From: Amaurobius ferox
Taxonomy: Eukaryota > Arthropoda > Arachnida > Araneae > Amaurobiidae
Assembly: GCA_951213105.1 (NCBI GenBank)
Contig: OX578138.1
Span: forward strand, 91,042,414 to 91,106,413
Reading direction: 5' to 3'
Length of the DNA: 64,000 nt
The notes beneath the pieces are model-generated. The model was not told where the DNA came from and did no database searches. It saw only the letters and a program-made list of their open reading frames with translations. Position 1 is the first letter of the stretch; each line of letters begins with the position of its first letter. Of the stretch, positions 22,571 to 34,802 are shown in pieces. The position numbers were made by a program, and so were the translations under genes.

Positions 22571-22920
22571 AAAATGCATGTAAGGCATTGAGTAGTTTAG
22601 AGAAAACATTATTATAGGTTGAGGGACAAAAATAACAAAAATTGTAAGGGCAAACATTTGGTAGTACATTTGATCAAATTTTATTACAGGAAATATTTTG
22701 GATTTAGACTCTAAATAGCCACAATTCTTTCATATTAAACTATGTATTTTGCGAAGCCTGTCGAAAGTAATATAAAATCAACAGTTGATCGTAGAAGTAA
22801 AGCAAGATATAAAATATATTCAGCGAACAGAGGGAAATTTAGCTATGATAGTTAAAACCCTCGAAACTGATAATTTTATGTAAAGGGCTTCGACTCCTGC
22901 TCGCTACGATTCGTCAACCT
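22571..22920. other. No recognisable feature
   Basis: AT-rich spacer between R5 and the minisatellite. No frame or repeat identified. Confidence 0.4.
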
Positions 22921-24164
22921 GCTTTGTGAGTCAAGCCACTTGCTTGGAGGAGCCACTCGCTTTGTGAGTCAAGCCACTTGCTCGGAGGAGCCAGTCGCTT
23001 TGTCAGTCAAGCCACTTGCTTGGAGGAGCCACTCGCTTTGTGAGTTAAGCCACTTGCTCGGAGGAGCCACTCGCTTTGTGAGTCAAGCCACTTGTTCAGA
23101 GGAGCCAGTCGCTTTGTCAGTCAAGCCACTTGCTTGGAGGAGCCACTCGCTTTGTGAGTCAAGCCACTTGCTCGGAGGAGCCAGTCGCTTTGTCAGTCAA
23201 GCCACTTGCTTGGAGGAGCCACTCGCTTTGTGAGTCAAGCCACTTGCTCGGAGGAGCCACTCGCTTTGTGAGTCAAGCCACTTGTTCAGAGGAGCCAGTC
23301 GCTTTGTCAGTCAAGCCACTTGCTTGGAGGAGCCACTCGCTTTGTGAGTCAAGCCACTTGCTCGGAGGAGCCACTCGCTTTGTGAGTCAAGCCACTTGTT
23401 CAGAGGAGCCAGTCGCTTTGTCAGTCAAGCCACTTGCTTGGAGGAGCCACTCGCTTTGTGAGTCAAGCCACTTGCTCGGAGGAGCCAGTCGCTTTGTCAG
23501 TCAAGCCACTTGCTTGGAGGAGCCACTCGCTTTGTGAGTCAAGCCACTTGCTCGGAGGAGCCACTCGCTTTGTGAGTCAAGCCACTTGTTCAGAGGAGCC
23601 AGTCGCTTTGTCAGTCAAGCCACTTGCTTGGAGGAGCCTCTCGCTTTGTGAGTCAAGCCACTTGCTCGGAGGAGCCACTCGCTTTGTGAGTTAAGCCACT
23701 TGCTCGGAGGAGCCACTCGCTTTGTGAGTCAAGCCACTTGCTCGGAGGAGCCACTCGCTTTGTGAGTCAAGCCACTTGCTCAGAGGAGCCTCTCACTTTG
23801 TGAGTCAAGCCACTTGCTCGGAGGAGCCACTCGCTTTGTGAGTTAAGCCACTTGCTCGGAGGAACCACTCGCTTTGTAAGTCAATCCACTTGCTCGGAGG
23901 AGCCACTCGCTTTGTGAGTCAAGCCACTTGCTCAGAGGAGCCACTCGCTTTGTGAGTCAAGCCACTTGCTCGGAGGAGCCTCTCGCTTTGTGAGTCAAGC
24001 AACTTGCTCGGAGGAGCCACTTGCTCAGAGGAGCCACTCCCTTTGTGAGTCAAGCCACTTTCTCGGAGGAGCCACTGGCGTTGTGAGTCAAGCCACTTGC
24101 TCGGAGGAGCCACTCGCTTTATGTGTCAAGCCACTTGCTTGGAGGAGCTACTCGCTATGTGAGT
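22921..24164 (+). repeat. 38-bp minisatellite with higher-order structure, about 33 units
   Basis: The unit contains GTGAGTCAAGCCACTTGCTC and GGAGGAGCCACTCGCTTT. A variant unit with GTCAG in place of GTGAG starts at 23002, 23116, 23192, 23306, 23420, 23496 and 23610, i.e. steps of 114, 76, 114, 114, 76 and 114 bp. A TTCAGAGG variant accompanies several of these. The left half is therefore built from higher-order blocks, while the right half (after about 23650) consists of more divergent monomers. Because three units equal 38 codons, long frames with a repeating peptide arise automatically; they are not evidence of protein. Confidence 0.95.
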
Positions 24165-25620
24165 CGAGAGGCCCCTTCTACTTGCTGGCGCACACATAGC
24201 TCTTTTCCCGAGTCAAGCCAAACTAAAGTTTACAGTGGAAAACAGTTCATTTCACCTCATTCTCATAAGATTTCTTTTCAAATGTATCAATTCAATATTT
24301 TTGTATGGTATAATTTTTCGGTACGAGACAGAGAGAAATATGAGGATTACGATGTATTGCAGGAAAAGTAAAAAGAAATGGTTATGCAAGATTTGAGTTA
24401 AATTGTTTATTTGCATCTGGTGTACTGTCTTGGAGGCTCTGAGAGACCATTTAGTAAACACAATTCTACATGTGAGGTTTCTGCCCGGATCGGGTTCGTT
24501 CTCAGTTTCATGATATTCGAGTCCCCAGATTTTTTTCGAAGATTTTCGAAGCAACGAATTGACTATCGTAAATTCTCTTGCAAAGTGTGCTACTGGACCA
24601 GTTTCGCACTTAGTTTAGAAGAAATTGGATCTTCAGATTTCTGTTACATTATTTCCTAACATCGTATTTACTATCCTGAAGACCATAAGCGATCGCTCAC
24701 AATCCACATGATACTTTACTGAATACATTATAATAAATTATACATAATATTATATATAATTATATATAATATTATATTATAATATATTATAATATATTAT
24801 AATAAATGAATATATTATAATATAATAAATACATGCAATATCTCAAGAACGACTCATTCTTGAGCTATATTCCGGATTGCACCATTAAGCACCACAGTTT
24901 CTATGAATTCTATTCTACAGCTTATATCATTTGTTTTAAAATGAAACATTGCGTATGAAATAATTGTTCGAATAATATTAAAAGTAAAGATTTTTTAATG
25001 ATTTTATCATAAATGTATTCAAGAGTCCTACAATATTTCAAGGACTATTCATATAAGCATTCTACATTTTGTATTATTGTTTTTTAATGAAAAGTTTTGT
25101 AAGAAATGATTATGAATTAATCCTTATTGAAGGCTCTGGTCTTTTAATGATGTCTTCAAATATGCATTCTAAACTTGGAAGATTTTCCAAACGTACGGTT
25201 GCGTTTAAGATCAATAGGGTTCCATTATTCACTGATTATACAAATCGCACCAAATTATTTTCGAAACCTATTATTGATTTATAACATTCCGCGTCTACAG
25301 AATCATGTGCATACACAAACATACATACCCAGACATCACTTCCAAAAACATTTCATTCCGAGTTCAGGGAGGCTTAAATCGTGCTACTCCGGCAAATACT
25401 CGAAATGAAATTATCGACCTTATACAATACTCTGCCTATACATTATAATATGCATGTACGAAAATCACAAAATGCTTTAGAAATTGCTTAAGTAACTTGG
25501 AATATACAATATTCTACTCCCCAAAATAAAAATCTGATGTGGGCAGCACTTGCCTTTCCCTGCAGACTTATATCCACGTTCTCTTTATTTCAATTAAATT
25601 TAATTCGCTTTTAATTCAAT
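24165..25620. other. No supported gene; AT simple repeat at 24733-24832
   Basis: Several frames of 70-100 codons exist (for example 24252-24554 minus, 24411-24659 plus) but overlap on both strands and show no recognisable domain. A TATAATATTA-type simple repeat occupies about 24733-24832. Nothing else is identified. Confidence 0.45.
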
Positions 25621-25624
25621 TTTT

Positions 25625-26340
25625 ATTTTCATATGGTAACTGGACTTATTTTCAAAGGTGACTTAAAGAAAAAAAAAAAAAACTGAAATATTTCGAGAAA
25701 GGCTAGTCCTAGTGTAATGGGGTTGGTCTTATTCTTTTCATCGTTAAAAATTACGTATAAAAATGCATTTAATGGATATATTTGAGAATACATAGTTTTT
25801 ATTTCAGATTTTGACGATTTTTGCGGGCCATTTTGCAAAAAAATGCAGGTTATTTTTTTCTGAATCGTACCAAAATCTAATCAGCATCAGAGTGACCCAC
25901 AAGCGACTTATTTACCGAATTTTGTGAAATTCATTTTTTCAGCTAGATTGGGTACAGGCCATTTTTGAGTGCCATTTCGCAAAAAAAAATGATTCTTTTA
26001 TCCCGAATTGAACTAAAAACTAATCACCACCAGGGTCACACCCAAGTGACTTACCTACCAAATTTTCTGAAATTCGGTTCATTTATTTTTTGAGTTAGAG
26101 TTGATACATTGCACAAACAGGCAGACAGACACACGCACACACACACAGACATACAGACAGACACACACACACAGAGAGACACACAGGCAGATAAACACAC
26201 AGATTTCAAGCTAAAAATAGTTTTTTCGTATTCTAGAGGTCTCGAAACGTGTAGATCCGTCGAAAACTCGAGTTGTGATTTTCGGTATGATTCCAATACT
26301 TTCCCAATACATTACCATGTACTGCGTGGAAAATAAAAAT
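25625..26340 (+). repeat. Dispersed repeat R4, longest copy
   Basis: Contains two tandem diverged blocks of about 125 bp (around 25840-25960 and 25985-26090, each with TAATCA-CA-CAG-GT and a CCGAATTTTGTGAAATT/CCAAATTTTCTGAAATT core). A CA/CAGA-rich microsatellite (26110-26200) and a tail starting GTTTTTTCGTATTCTAGA follow. Matching fragments lie at 19295-20045. The layout, an AAATT-AAATTCGGTTC block followed by a CAGA-type tract, resembles the TC end of the Helitrons, so it may be a distant rolling-circle element; this is not demonstrated. Confidence 0.55.
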
Positions 26341-26990
26341 AAAAATTACATTTAACAAGATTAAGTTATCAGACTGTTTCTCTTGATAAACGTAAAACCT
26401 GGAACAACTACTATTATAACATAATTATGTTAATTGAATACATTAAACTTAATTTCAACACAGGTATGATGCCCTTTATGTGCAGTAAATAAACAAAAGC
26501 GGCTTTTGTTTTGTTTACTGAATATTAATGCAATGTTTTCTGGCTTTGCAATTTCTTTGATGATTATTTTGAATAATCTACACGCCACAAGTAAAAGTAA
26601 AATTTTACTTCAAACGGAAGATAAAGTAAACAAGTCAGTAAATATACTTAGCTCATTTAGAAATGGGGAATTGCACAGTAAACAAGTTTTTATTTATATT
26701 CCGAAAATGCAAAACGTATCTTCATTATATGGCAATATGCATTATTTAAAGTTTATTCATTAAATTAAATTTATAAAAAGAGAAAAGAAATATTAAGAGT
26801 AAACATTATTATTAGTCAATATCGGGGCGTCTTATTAACTCGATGTTCAAATTATCGTGTTTTATTTATGTGAAATATAAGAAAATATATGAAGACATAA
26901 TATGCGCAACTTAAGGAGGTCAACAGGGCGGCCTTTCGATGTTGCAATTTGTGTTACTGGACTTTTGTATTTTAGTTGTTATAACTTAAA
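26341..26990. other. No supported gene
   Basis: A plus-strand frame at 26506-26763 (85 codons) begins MFCLLNINAMFSGFAISLMI and has a hydrophobic start, but the rest is low-complexity and no homology is recognised. The surrounding sequence is AT-rich. Confidence 0.4.
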
Positions 26991-26992
26991 CA

Positions 26993-27215
26993 ACTTGGTC
27001 AGGCCAGTGTATGAGAGGTCTAAGGCAGGCATTTTTCTTGTGCCTTATCGTCTGCCGGGATGTGAGTTCGAGTCCGATCTGCGGGCAGTGGTATTGTGCT
27101 GTCTATTATGGGCGTAGTGCGGTCCACTCCCTTTGGAGCGTCGGGGAAACGTCACACGACGGCCAAAATGGTTTACGACCCCACCGCTAAAAATGAGAGA
27201 CTTATTGAACAATTA
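26993..27215 (+). mobile_element. tRNA(Leu/Ser)-like SINE (SINE-C)
   Basis: GC-richer insertion with an A-box-like GGTCTAAGGC at about 27017 and a B-box GAGTTCGAGTCC at about 27065, spaced as in a type II tRNA head. A body with GGCGTAGTGCGGTCCACTCC and TCACACGACGGCC follows. Ends and target duplication were not resolved. The overlapping open frames are not treated as genes. Confidence 0.55.
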
Positions 27216-27454
27216 ATTGCCATGACCATTAGTAATAAAATTGCTTTAAATTTGAATAAAATTGTTTCGTTAATGCGTTTCGTTTGTTTATTAAGATTGC
27301 AATAGCTTTGCGTACATAAAATAAGTTTTCAAAGTATAATGATAGCAAAAACTTTACCCTGCTATAGTTTTTTCGAAAAAAATTCCCGAAACATCGATTT
27401 TTCAGTATCTGATAGAGCTCACATGATGACTGATTAGTAAATTCCAAAAATAAT
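27216..27454. other. No recognisable feature
   Basis: AT-rich stretch; a 72-codon minus-strand frame without recognisable domain. Confidence 0.35.
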
Positions 27455-28000
27455 TAGGGGGGTGCTTAGAGTTTCTAATTACGGTTCTTTTTCTATTTCA
27501 AGACGTTTCCTTCTTGATACAGCTTTTTTATCAGGAAGAACTTAGATAATTTCTGATATGGATCTACTGTCAAATTTCAGGGGGAAGGGGGTTGTTGAGA
27601 CCCAGACCGTCCGACCTACCAGAAAGGTGTAAGGTAACTGTATGGACGGCCGGAGGGGGAAGGGGGTGTCATAGGGACTGACCAAGATTGTCCATTTACG
27701 TTTCTGAAGATGCCATTGTCGATTAAAAAATTTAAATTTGCTTTGAAACACATATTTCTTTGTTATAGATTTGGCTTCGTTGATGACTGATATGGATTCA
27801 GTATTAAATCCCGGAGGAGAATAAGGAGGGGCGGTGTCAATTAGGATATCCTCTTCCGATTCTTTTTTTTTACTTCTTGTTCATTTTTTTTCATGAAATA
27901 TATTTTTCTCAGTATTGGCTGTAGGTAATGTTTAGATGAAGATTGATATAAATTCAGCATTAAATTCCAGAGGATGTAGGAGAGTTCCTTATAGATTTCA
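27455..28000. repeat. Degenerate tandem repeat, about 150-165 bp, three units
   Basis: Related lines recur at 27555 (GATATGGATCTACTGTCAAA), 27786 (GATATGGATTCAGTATTAAA) and 27944 (GATATAAATTCAGCATTAAA), each followed by a G-rich stretch. Removing the SINE insertion and its duplication from the first interval makes the spacing roughly regular. Confidence 0.45.
27593..27653 (-). mobile_element. 61-bp 5'-truncated SINE-A insertion
   Basis: Contains CCCAGACCGTCCGACCTACC and AGAAAGGT-TAAGGTA-CTGT, the 3' part of SINE-A in the same (minus) orientation as the full copy. It is flanked by perfect 14-bp duplications, AGGGGGAAGGGGGT at 27579-27592 and 27654-27667. Confidence 0.85.
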
Positions 28001-28738
28001 ACATAGGAAGATTTTTTCACTTCCTCTTAAAAAATGTCCACCAAACATTTTATGCAAAAATAATTTGGGGGCTCTGACCTTCCTTAAAAATGTAAGTATA
28101 CTTTGTGAGCAGCAAGAAAACGAAGCACCCAGAAGGAAGTATCTTATTGTTATGAATGTTTTCCCTCGCAATGTGTATGGTAAAATAAGGAAAATTATAG
28201 AAGCCAATATACGAGTATGAAGTCCCATAAGTTTAATGCTGCGTTGTATCAGATACTGACAATTATTCTGTAATTGCTATGATAGAATAGGTACATGTTT
28301 TGCAAATTGCAACTGCTGCTAACAGAAAATTTCATACATGCGACTGCCGAAACTTTTAAAACTCTTGGGGGTTTTAGGAAGTTATTAATACTTCAAGGGC
28401 ACTTGCTATAAGTTTGTTCTACGTATATTGTGATGTTTTCATGTAGAAAAATAAGTTCTTATAAGAGGAGAGGCAGCATAGGCGACACATCTGTTTATAG
28501 GATGTCTTGAATGTACTTTTCAGCTGTCAAAGTACACGAAGGAATACTGGAAGAAACTTGCTATCAAAATAGATATCTCTGCGGAGTGCTTCACCAGATC
28601 TGATGCTCATGCACCGACTGACAGTTGTTCCAAAATATGATCGTGAATCTCACCTACTCAATACATATATAAAGTGGTTATCCGCTCTATGTTAGAAGTG
28701 ATATAAATCACTAAACAATATATAACGCCATTCACAAT
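28001..28738. other. No supported gene
   Basis: A plus-strand frame running into this stretch (27936-28220) lacks recognisable domains and overlaps a minus-strand frame of similar length. The rest is unstructured sequence. Confidence 0.4.
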
Positions 28739-28810
28739 GGTACGTAGTCACACTGTATGGTGTGTAGTGACACTGCATGGTATATAGTGACATTATATGG
28801 TGCGTAGAGA
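28739..28810 (+). repeat. 20-bp tandem repeat, 3.5 units
   Basis: Units of the type GGTGTGTAGTGACACTGCAT, repeated with one to four changes each. Confidence 0.8.
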
Positions 28811-30940
28811 ATTTTATATTCCTTGCAAATTTCGACAAGCTGACTATGATTTTCTGGATAAATTCCCCTATTGCAAAATCATTGAAATCACGTGTTTTCC
28901 CTCGAGCGTCTATTTCTACTTTGATATATATTTATACCATCCTGGAGTTGATATTTCTCAGCAAGTTACACCTTTTCGACCAATGTAACAACCGATATGT
29001 TTGACTGACTTGCTGCCTCCTCTTAAGCCTGCAATGCGTCTGATGTAGGACTCGTGGAGTTGATTTCGAGCCAGCCAAGAAGGTCACAAAACATTGGAGA
29101 CGTAAATGACAACCAGTACAAGATCATTATCATGGCACAGACCTGATATATTAGACCCGCTATTTGGCGACTTTTGGTACGGTATTGAGATAATGCTATC
29201 TAACGTAGATAGCTCGTCACACAGCACCTGCTTCCGAGAATCTCCGGCTAGCGGAGGGTAGGTTCCACTCCCTACAGCATTGTCCAACATCCAGTACTTC
29301 TACCCACCTTCTGAGTCAGGGAGTCTTTGATCACATGATAAGTTCTACTAAGTTGGATAGCAGAAAAATCTCCTCTTGACGTATCTATACTTGTAAGATC
29401 TATTGAGATAATGCTTAATGATTTACCTCCCGGTAGGACCGTAATCTGGCATTAACTATATGGTGTCATAGGACGATGTCTGATCGACGCAGACCGGAGG
29501 TCTTGTCATAAAGCAGTAGCCGTTTCCCCAACAAGACGGCGTCTATTGGCGAAATCTCTGGAGAGCTCCAGCCGCCACAACTTTACCCAGAAAAGCTATT
29601 TACAGGAGGATCAGGGAAACTATCTGTATGACAGACGCCCTACAGTTTGTTTTCCTCTCTTCTTGTGCACAAATATGCGCATTTACAGTAGAGTCAAAAA
29701 CCTCGAAACTGAACTTTTAATCAGTGGGACAATATGCTCCTAACTGATGAATTCATATTCAGTTTGCACTCTAATACCATCGCACCACTATAGGAAGAGA
29801 CCGTGAAACCATCTAATATCATAGAGAGATAAAGAAAACATGTACAACGTATTCAAACACAAATACAATCATAATGCAGCTTTCGATGATGCACTCAATC
29901 CCCGTTGTCAATGGAAGAAAACTAAGAAATCCATAATCAAAAAGATGAAATGCATCCATTTCGTATTTTTGACCTCTGATCTGTCAGTTCTATATTTGTG
30001 TTATGTTGTATGCTATATGTTTAGGGTGTAATAAATGTTTTAGTAGGTATTTGCAACTAAAATTGATGTGTGGATATCCTCTTATTTCCTAATGAAAATT
30101 TCAATCAGTGATTGCTACGTCAAATTTGATCGTATTACAGCCAAATTTTTGTCAGTTATACTAAGCATCGGTAAGATTTCTGCAATTGGACATTTTTCGT
30201 TAGAGGTATGTGTAACTTATTTTAATTTTACAAAAAGAATGCAGATTATTTAAATAATTATTTCCTAACCTTATTTAAAGTATTTTGCACTTAGAAATAT
30301 GTCTAATCAGAGGTTAAAGAAAATTTCAACTGTCCAGTTTTCTTGAAACATTCCTTATTACAAGCATAGCTTTGCAAAGTGCATAGTAAAATAGCATTTC
30401 TAAAACTAAAATTGTAAATTTATTCAATATCCTTAGCATTTAATAAATTCTGCTACTTTGATGACATTATTTAGACATCTACATTCAATGGGTTTTTTAG
30501 CATACATCGCCTCCTTCTAAAACAAAAATATAAACATTTATAAAAGTCCCACTACATTTGAATATTTTGGTTGTTTGTCAAGGAAAAAGCAGAGAAAATG
30601 GACATTGTTTGGCCATCCCAAAGATATATCGGTTCTTTCTTCAAGTATTTTCTGTCCAGGGAATGGGAATGTAGAAGTGTGGTCTTACGATGTGGATATT
30701 TCTGAGATTTCGTAACAGATGGGAATAAGCGTAATGGTATCTGAGATATATTTTAGAAGTTATCCTGAAAAATAATTTAATTGATTTAAATGACATAGAT
30801 TTCAGACATATGCAGTAAGTCTGAAAATATCATATTTTATTCAAAACTAATTATTAGAAATGCAAAAATGTCAAGGTTTGTGTTTTTAAAAACTATTAAA
30901 AACTGGTAAGTGACTGAAAAGGAATATGTCATTTAAACAG
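28811..30940. other. No supported gene; moderately GC-rich middle part
   Basis: 28980-29760 has more balanced composition than the surroundings and includes GCTAGCGGAGGGTAGGTTCC, but frames are short (65-75 codons), conflict between strands and match nothing recognised. It may be the remains of an old retroelement or a SINE cluster. 29800-30940 is AT-rich without features. Confidence 0.35.
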
Positions 30941-30949
30941 CGTAAAGTA

Positions 30950-31452
30950 CCTTGCTGGCCGAACTGTGAATCAAACCCAGGATTTCCGAACTGGCCAGCC
31001 GACGTTCCACCATTGAGCTACTGGGACGAATTTAAGATCTTATTGTCGAAGTGGACTTTGCATTCTCTACTCTCTAATATTATATTGGCAGGAAACTGGC
31101 AATTTTAATGACCACCTCCTGCTAATTTTATCTTAGTTTAGCCTCCTGCTACTACTACTTTTACCCATATTAGTATCCTGCGTGGTCGTTATCCTCTCAA
31201 TTTGAAATTCTCGCTCAATATTCCAGAGTCCACTGAATCAGTACCAGTCGTACTAGGGTTACTTTCAGACCTCCGACATCTTTGCACTGACCTATAGGGT
31301 TAATTTTTTCTGGAACTATTGTAAAGAGCCTAGCTGCCCCAACCGGGAATTGAACCCTGAATCTCCGAACTGGCCAGCCGACGCTCTACCACTAAACTAC
31401 TGGGACGAAATTGCAAGCTCTTATTATCGAAGTGGATTCTGCAAGAGTAAAT
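30950..31452 (-). mobile_element. Tandem pair of tRNA-derived SINE units (SINE-B)
   Basis: Two tRNA-like heads on the minus strand, at about 31410-31330 and 31030-30955. Each reads GTCCCAGTAG(C/T)T-AGTGG with an A-box (TAGTTTAGTGG or TAGCTCAATGG), then GTCGGCTGGCCAGTTCGG, then a B-box (GGTTCAATTCC, or degenerate GGTTTGATTC). Each is preceded by the same leader (TCCACTTCGA-AATAAGA-CTT), so the repeat period is about 377 bp and the pair is head to tail. The cloverleaf anticodon arm is not good, so these are SINE heads, not tRNA genes. Confidence 0.68.
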
Positions 31453-31667
31453 AATATTGAAATGGCTACCAATGTAGTTACAATATAAATTTCTATTCCT
31501 AATTAGTATGCTTTATTGATTACCTTCCAAATGTTATGCACGTGGCAGTAAATCCGACAGATTGCTCCAAATTTCACTTGATTGACACCAAATTTCCTAA
31601 GAAGATAGTCAATTAAGTAATATACTTCACGAGTATAATAACAAAATTAAAGATATGTGTTTTGTCT

Positions 31668-32949
31668 TTTTATTAACACTTTACAACAAAGTTGAAAAGT
31701 GTTTATGACTTTGTTCATTCTGTCTGTCTGTCTGTCTGTCCGTTAGCACGATAACTGCCGTAAAAATGACTTAATCAAAATGAAATTTTAGTATGTTGTT
31801 CAGACGGTCTGTAGAACCTATGGGAATATAAATGAATAATATCACCCAATTAGTTTTGGATTGAACCCGGGTCGAAAAAATGAAATACATTGAGCCCTAT
31901 GGGACCTAATTTTTCAAACATTTTTTAAGCTGATTTAAAATTCACAAATTGCTTCGAAAAGTTTAGGTAGTATTCAAATAGTTCCATAAAATATATGAAA
32001 AAAAATTCAGTGAAATATATTCTGTAGTTTTTTAAATAAACATTAAAATAATAATTACACTTCTTATATGAAACGATCACGTGACCATGATATGAAACGA
32101 TCACATGACCCACTTCAAAATGATATATGGCATCCATCTTGTTTCCAAATCGTGATTTTTTTTCTTTTTAATTCATATTGAGTGTTGTATCCCTCCTAAA
32201 ACTACTTTATTTTTGCTTAAATTCTGTGCATCTACATACTGAAACAACGCAATGACAATATATTTGAGTTTAAATGCTCATCTAAATTTGATTATTTCAA
32301 CAACTAAGCCTATTTTTCACCTATGTAAAATGTAAACAGCAAAATATATAGAATGAGTTGTATTAGAATTCCTGTATTTTTTTAACACAAAATAATTTAG
32401 TCCATGGAGTCTGCATGGCTGATATGAATGAAATATTAATTGATTTCATAAAGAGAAGGACGATTTTTTTCGATGAAGTTTCAAGCATGGAGTTTAATTT
32501 TTTGTAAATCCATGGTCTTAAACAAAATGTTTAAATAAAATAAATTATTATAGTATTGTGATGAATGAAATCCTGTTTTTATAGAGAGATCCAGGCGTGT
32601 TATTTTTCTATGACGTCATTTGAATTAATTTCAGTTGTTTTCGATGAAGTTTTCAAATATAATAAATTATCGTAGTATTATGATAATTCTAAAACTATTA
32701 CCGAGGAATGTATAACATTTTATAGATGTTTAAACCAGACAATTTATATTTCAATGCCGTCATTTGAATGAAGTTCATTTTTTTCGATGAAGGTTTAAGT
32801 TTTCAAATATAATAAATGAATGCAGTATTGTGATAAGTTTCAAAGTATTACAGAGGAATGTATTTCATTTTAGACATGTTTAAATAAAATTGCATTGAAG
32901 TTGGAAAGTGTTTCATAATCAATGCTTTAAGCATGATTGATCTTTCTTG
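31668..32949 (+). repeat. Dispersed repeat R1, left copy of an inverted pair
   Basis: Begins TTTTTATTAACACTTTACAA with a (TCTG)n tract 60 bp inside and TTAGCACGATAACTGCCGTA next to it. It ends AATGCTTTAAGCATGATTGA. Inside, about 32440-32880 holds three to four diverged tandem blocks of 130-145 bp carrying TTTTCGATGAAG and CAAATATAATAAAT. The inverse complement lies at 36266-37242. No coding region. It is probably a non-autonomous transposon; the class is unknown. Confidence 0.75.
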
Positions 32950-32999
32950 TTTAACCCTGTAAGTGCTTACTCAACAAACTACACAAGCTACACATCAAC

Positions 33000-33735
33000 G
33001 TTTCACCCCTTCACTCAGGTGATCCACGAAAAAAGTTTTCAGCTCTTGAAAAGTAGCTAGAGGAGGTAGATAGGCAAAAGCATCACTTCCAAAGGCATCG
33101 CAATTATTTTTCGAAGTTTCGGGTAATACGCTGACCACTGCTTACTAGTAATACCTACGCTTTCAAGGTACTCGTACACCAACTATGCTCTGTATGGACG
33201 AGTGTTAATGTGCATCAAAAGACAATAAGTACTTATTGCTGCAGCGTATAATCTCAAGAAGCATTCAAATACATTATCTCGATACCTTTCCGTTACTACA
33301 GTAAAGCCGGTGCACTATCCCAAAAACAATGCCACCTATACCATAAAATTACTGCCTATACCATAGAATTACGACGATGGAAAGCGTGTTGCTCAATGAT
33401 GCTATTGGGATGGTTGTGTGTTCTTCGTTTTATCCAGACCTTTACGCCTTTATTGTCAGAATATAGGGTAAATATTGACTCATTACTAAAGAGTACATTG
33501 GACCATTGCGCTTCTGACCAAGTCGAATGCTGATGACACCAGTTTAATTGTGGTTCTCTGACCTTTGTGCTCCAAGAGAAACAAATTCGTGGTTCCTGGA
33601 TCATGTAGCCTGACCATGCAGCTTTCATCTCCCAGTACTAGCGAAAATCGAATTTTCATTATTGTGGTAAATAATCGATCGAACGGCAATTCGTTTGGCC
33701 AATCAAGCAATGCACTAGGCATCCGAGTATCTAGA
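33000..33735 (-). pseudogene. Tc1/mariner-type transposase fossil
   Basis: Minus-strand frames contain WCHQHSTWSEAQWSNVLFSN followed by ESIFTLYSD and VKVWIKRR, the Tc1-family catalytic segment around the second Asp (usually VLFSDES; here Asp is replaced by Asn). Further on (about 33215-33140) a second frame gives MHINTRPYRA and LVYEYLESVGIT, matching the third-domain DNARPHTA and YLE-GI segment. Upstream (33722-33600) the frame reads SALLDW and KIRFSLVLGDESCM, out of phase. Several frameshifts and stops and the loss of a catalytic residue make it inactive. No terminal repeats were found. Its job was cut-and-paste transposition. Confidence 0.78.
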
Positions 33736-34240
33736 ACTTGAACGACCTAGAAAGAATGTGTAATCAACTGTACCACTTGTTTGGATTTTTTTTTATAAAT
33801 GGGAAATTATAGAATAATCCATAGAAAGGAGATGATTTCCTTAATAGACTACACTGCCTAAAGAATTCCCACAGCACGCCAGCGTTCGAAACTTTTCCAA
33901 ACCTATTTCATGTGTTTTTAGCAAAGCTAATCTAATTAAAAATTAACCCTAACTCTCTTACAAAATTGTCTTTGAGAATTCGAACTCTTAGACGCAAACT
34001 AATCATTTTCACCCCTCATCTAACCGAGGCGCAAATCGCTAAAGTCATTTGATCCCCCATCGAATACAATTTTCTAAGATGTGCTAATCATAAGTCTTAT
34101 ATGAACCTATGTTTTTAAACTTAAGGATGGATTCATGCTTATTTGTATTATTGGTATTTCGAATATACCAGCAACTTCTTCAAATGGGCCAGGAACTGCG
34201 AGCACTTAAATTTTCAGTACTGTCGTATAATAATTTTTAC
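33736..34240. other. No recognisable feature
   Basis: AT-rich spacer. The flanks of the Tc1 fossil were searched by eye for inverted repeats without success. Confidence 0.35.
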
Positions 34241-34244
34241 AGCG

Positions 34245-34315
34245 CTTTTCGGGATGGGAGTGTAGCGCGATCGATAATGTTTTCGCCTTGCATGCCGTAG
34301 TTCAAATGCCCCGTG
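34245..34315 (+). mobile_element. Possible degenerate SINE head
   Basis: GGGATGGGAGTGTAGCGCGA with TAGTTCAAATGCCCC 45 bp on resembles an A-box/B-box pair. The copy is short and divergent from the other SINEs here. Confidence 0.3.
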
Positions 34316-34574
34316 TTACTGATGTTTTGTTTCTTTACATGTTCCAGAATATTCTAAGAACTTCCAAAATTTTTAAGGTAGCTAATCGCCTATATAAGTA
34401 CATATAATTGCATTATAAAATGCAAAGAATTTGAATTCTTCAGCTGTTAATTTTTTGAAATTGTAATTAATTGATTTGATTGAAATAATTGTTTTAAAAA
34501 TAATAATGGCCTTTTTATTGCATAGTTTGTAATTTAATATACGGCAATACTGACTTTTTAAGGGCGTCTAGCTC

Positions 34575-34802
34575 CCTTAACAAGTCCCATTTGGAACCAG
34601 GATGATTTATTTTCCAGATCTGCTTGTGAATATAATTTTGTAGCGTGAAGAGATATTCCTAAATTTCTTTTTAGGAGCATAACTTCAATATTTTAATAGA
34701 ATGTTTTGAATAACAATGTCATTTAGAATACTTCAGAAATTTAAACAGGATGGTGTATTACGTGTATTGCATATTCCGTACGAAGAACGGATATACTGAT
34801 AG
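34575..34802 (+). mobile_element. Solo 3' end of the Helitron family, plus strand
   Basis: Similar to the CTAG-terminal 200 bp of the array units in reverse orientation. It includes TTTTTAGGAGCAT, then CCGTACGAAGAACGG (the subterminal hairpin intact) and CTGATAG in place of CTGCTAG, followed by T as Helitrons require. The rest of the element is missing. Confidence 0.75.

Noticed and set aside
22940..24199. Repetitive protein frames up to 135 codons and a possible CRISPR-like array
   Set aside because: The frames are forced by a 38-bp unit whose triple equals 38 codons. There are no unique spacers, so it is a minisatellite and not CRISPR.
28777..29290. Overlapping 63-75 codon frames as host exons
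   Set aside because: They conflict with each other in frame and strand and show no recognisable domain or clear splice signals.
30950..31412. tRNA genes on the minus strand
   Set aside because: A- and B-boxes are good but the anticodon arm does not pair and both copies carry long common non-tRNA bodies, as SINEs do.
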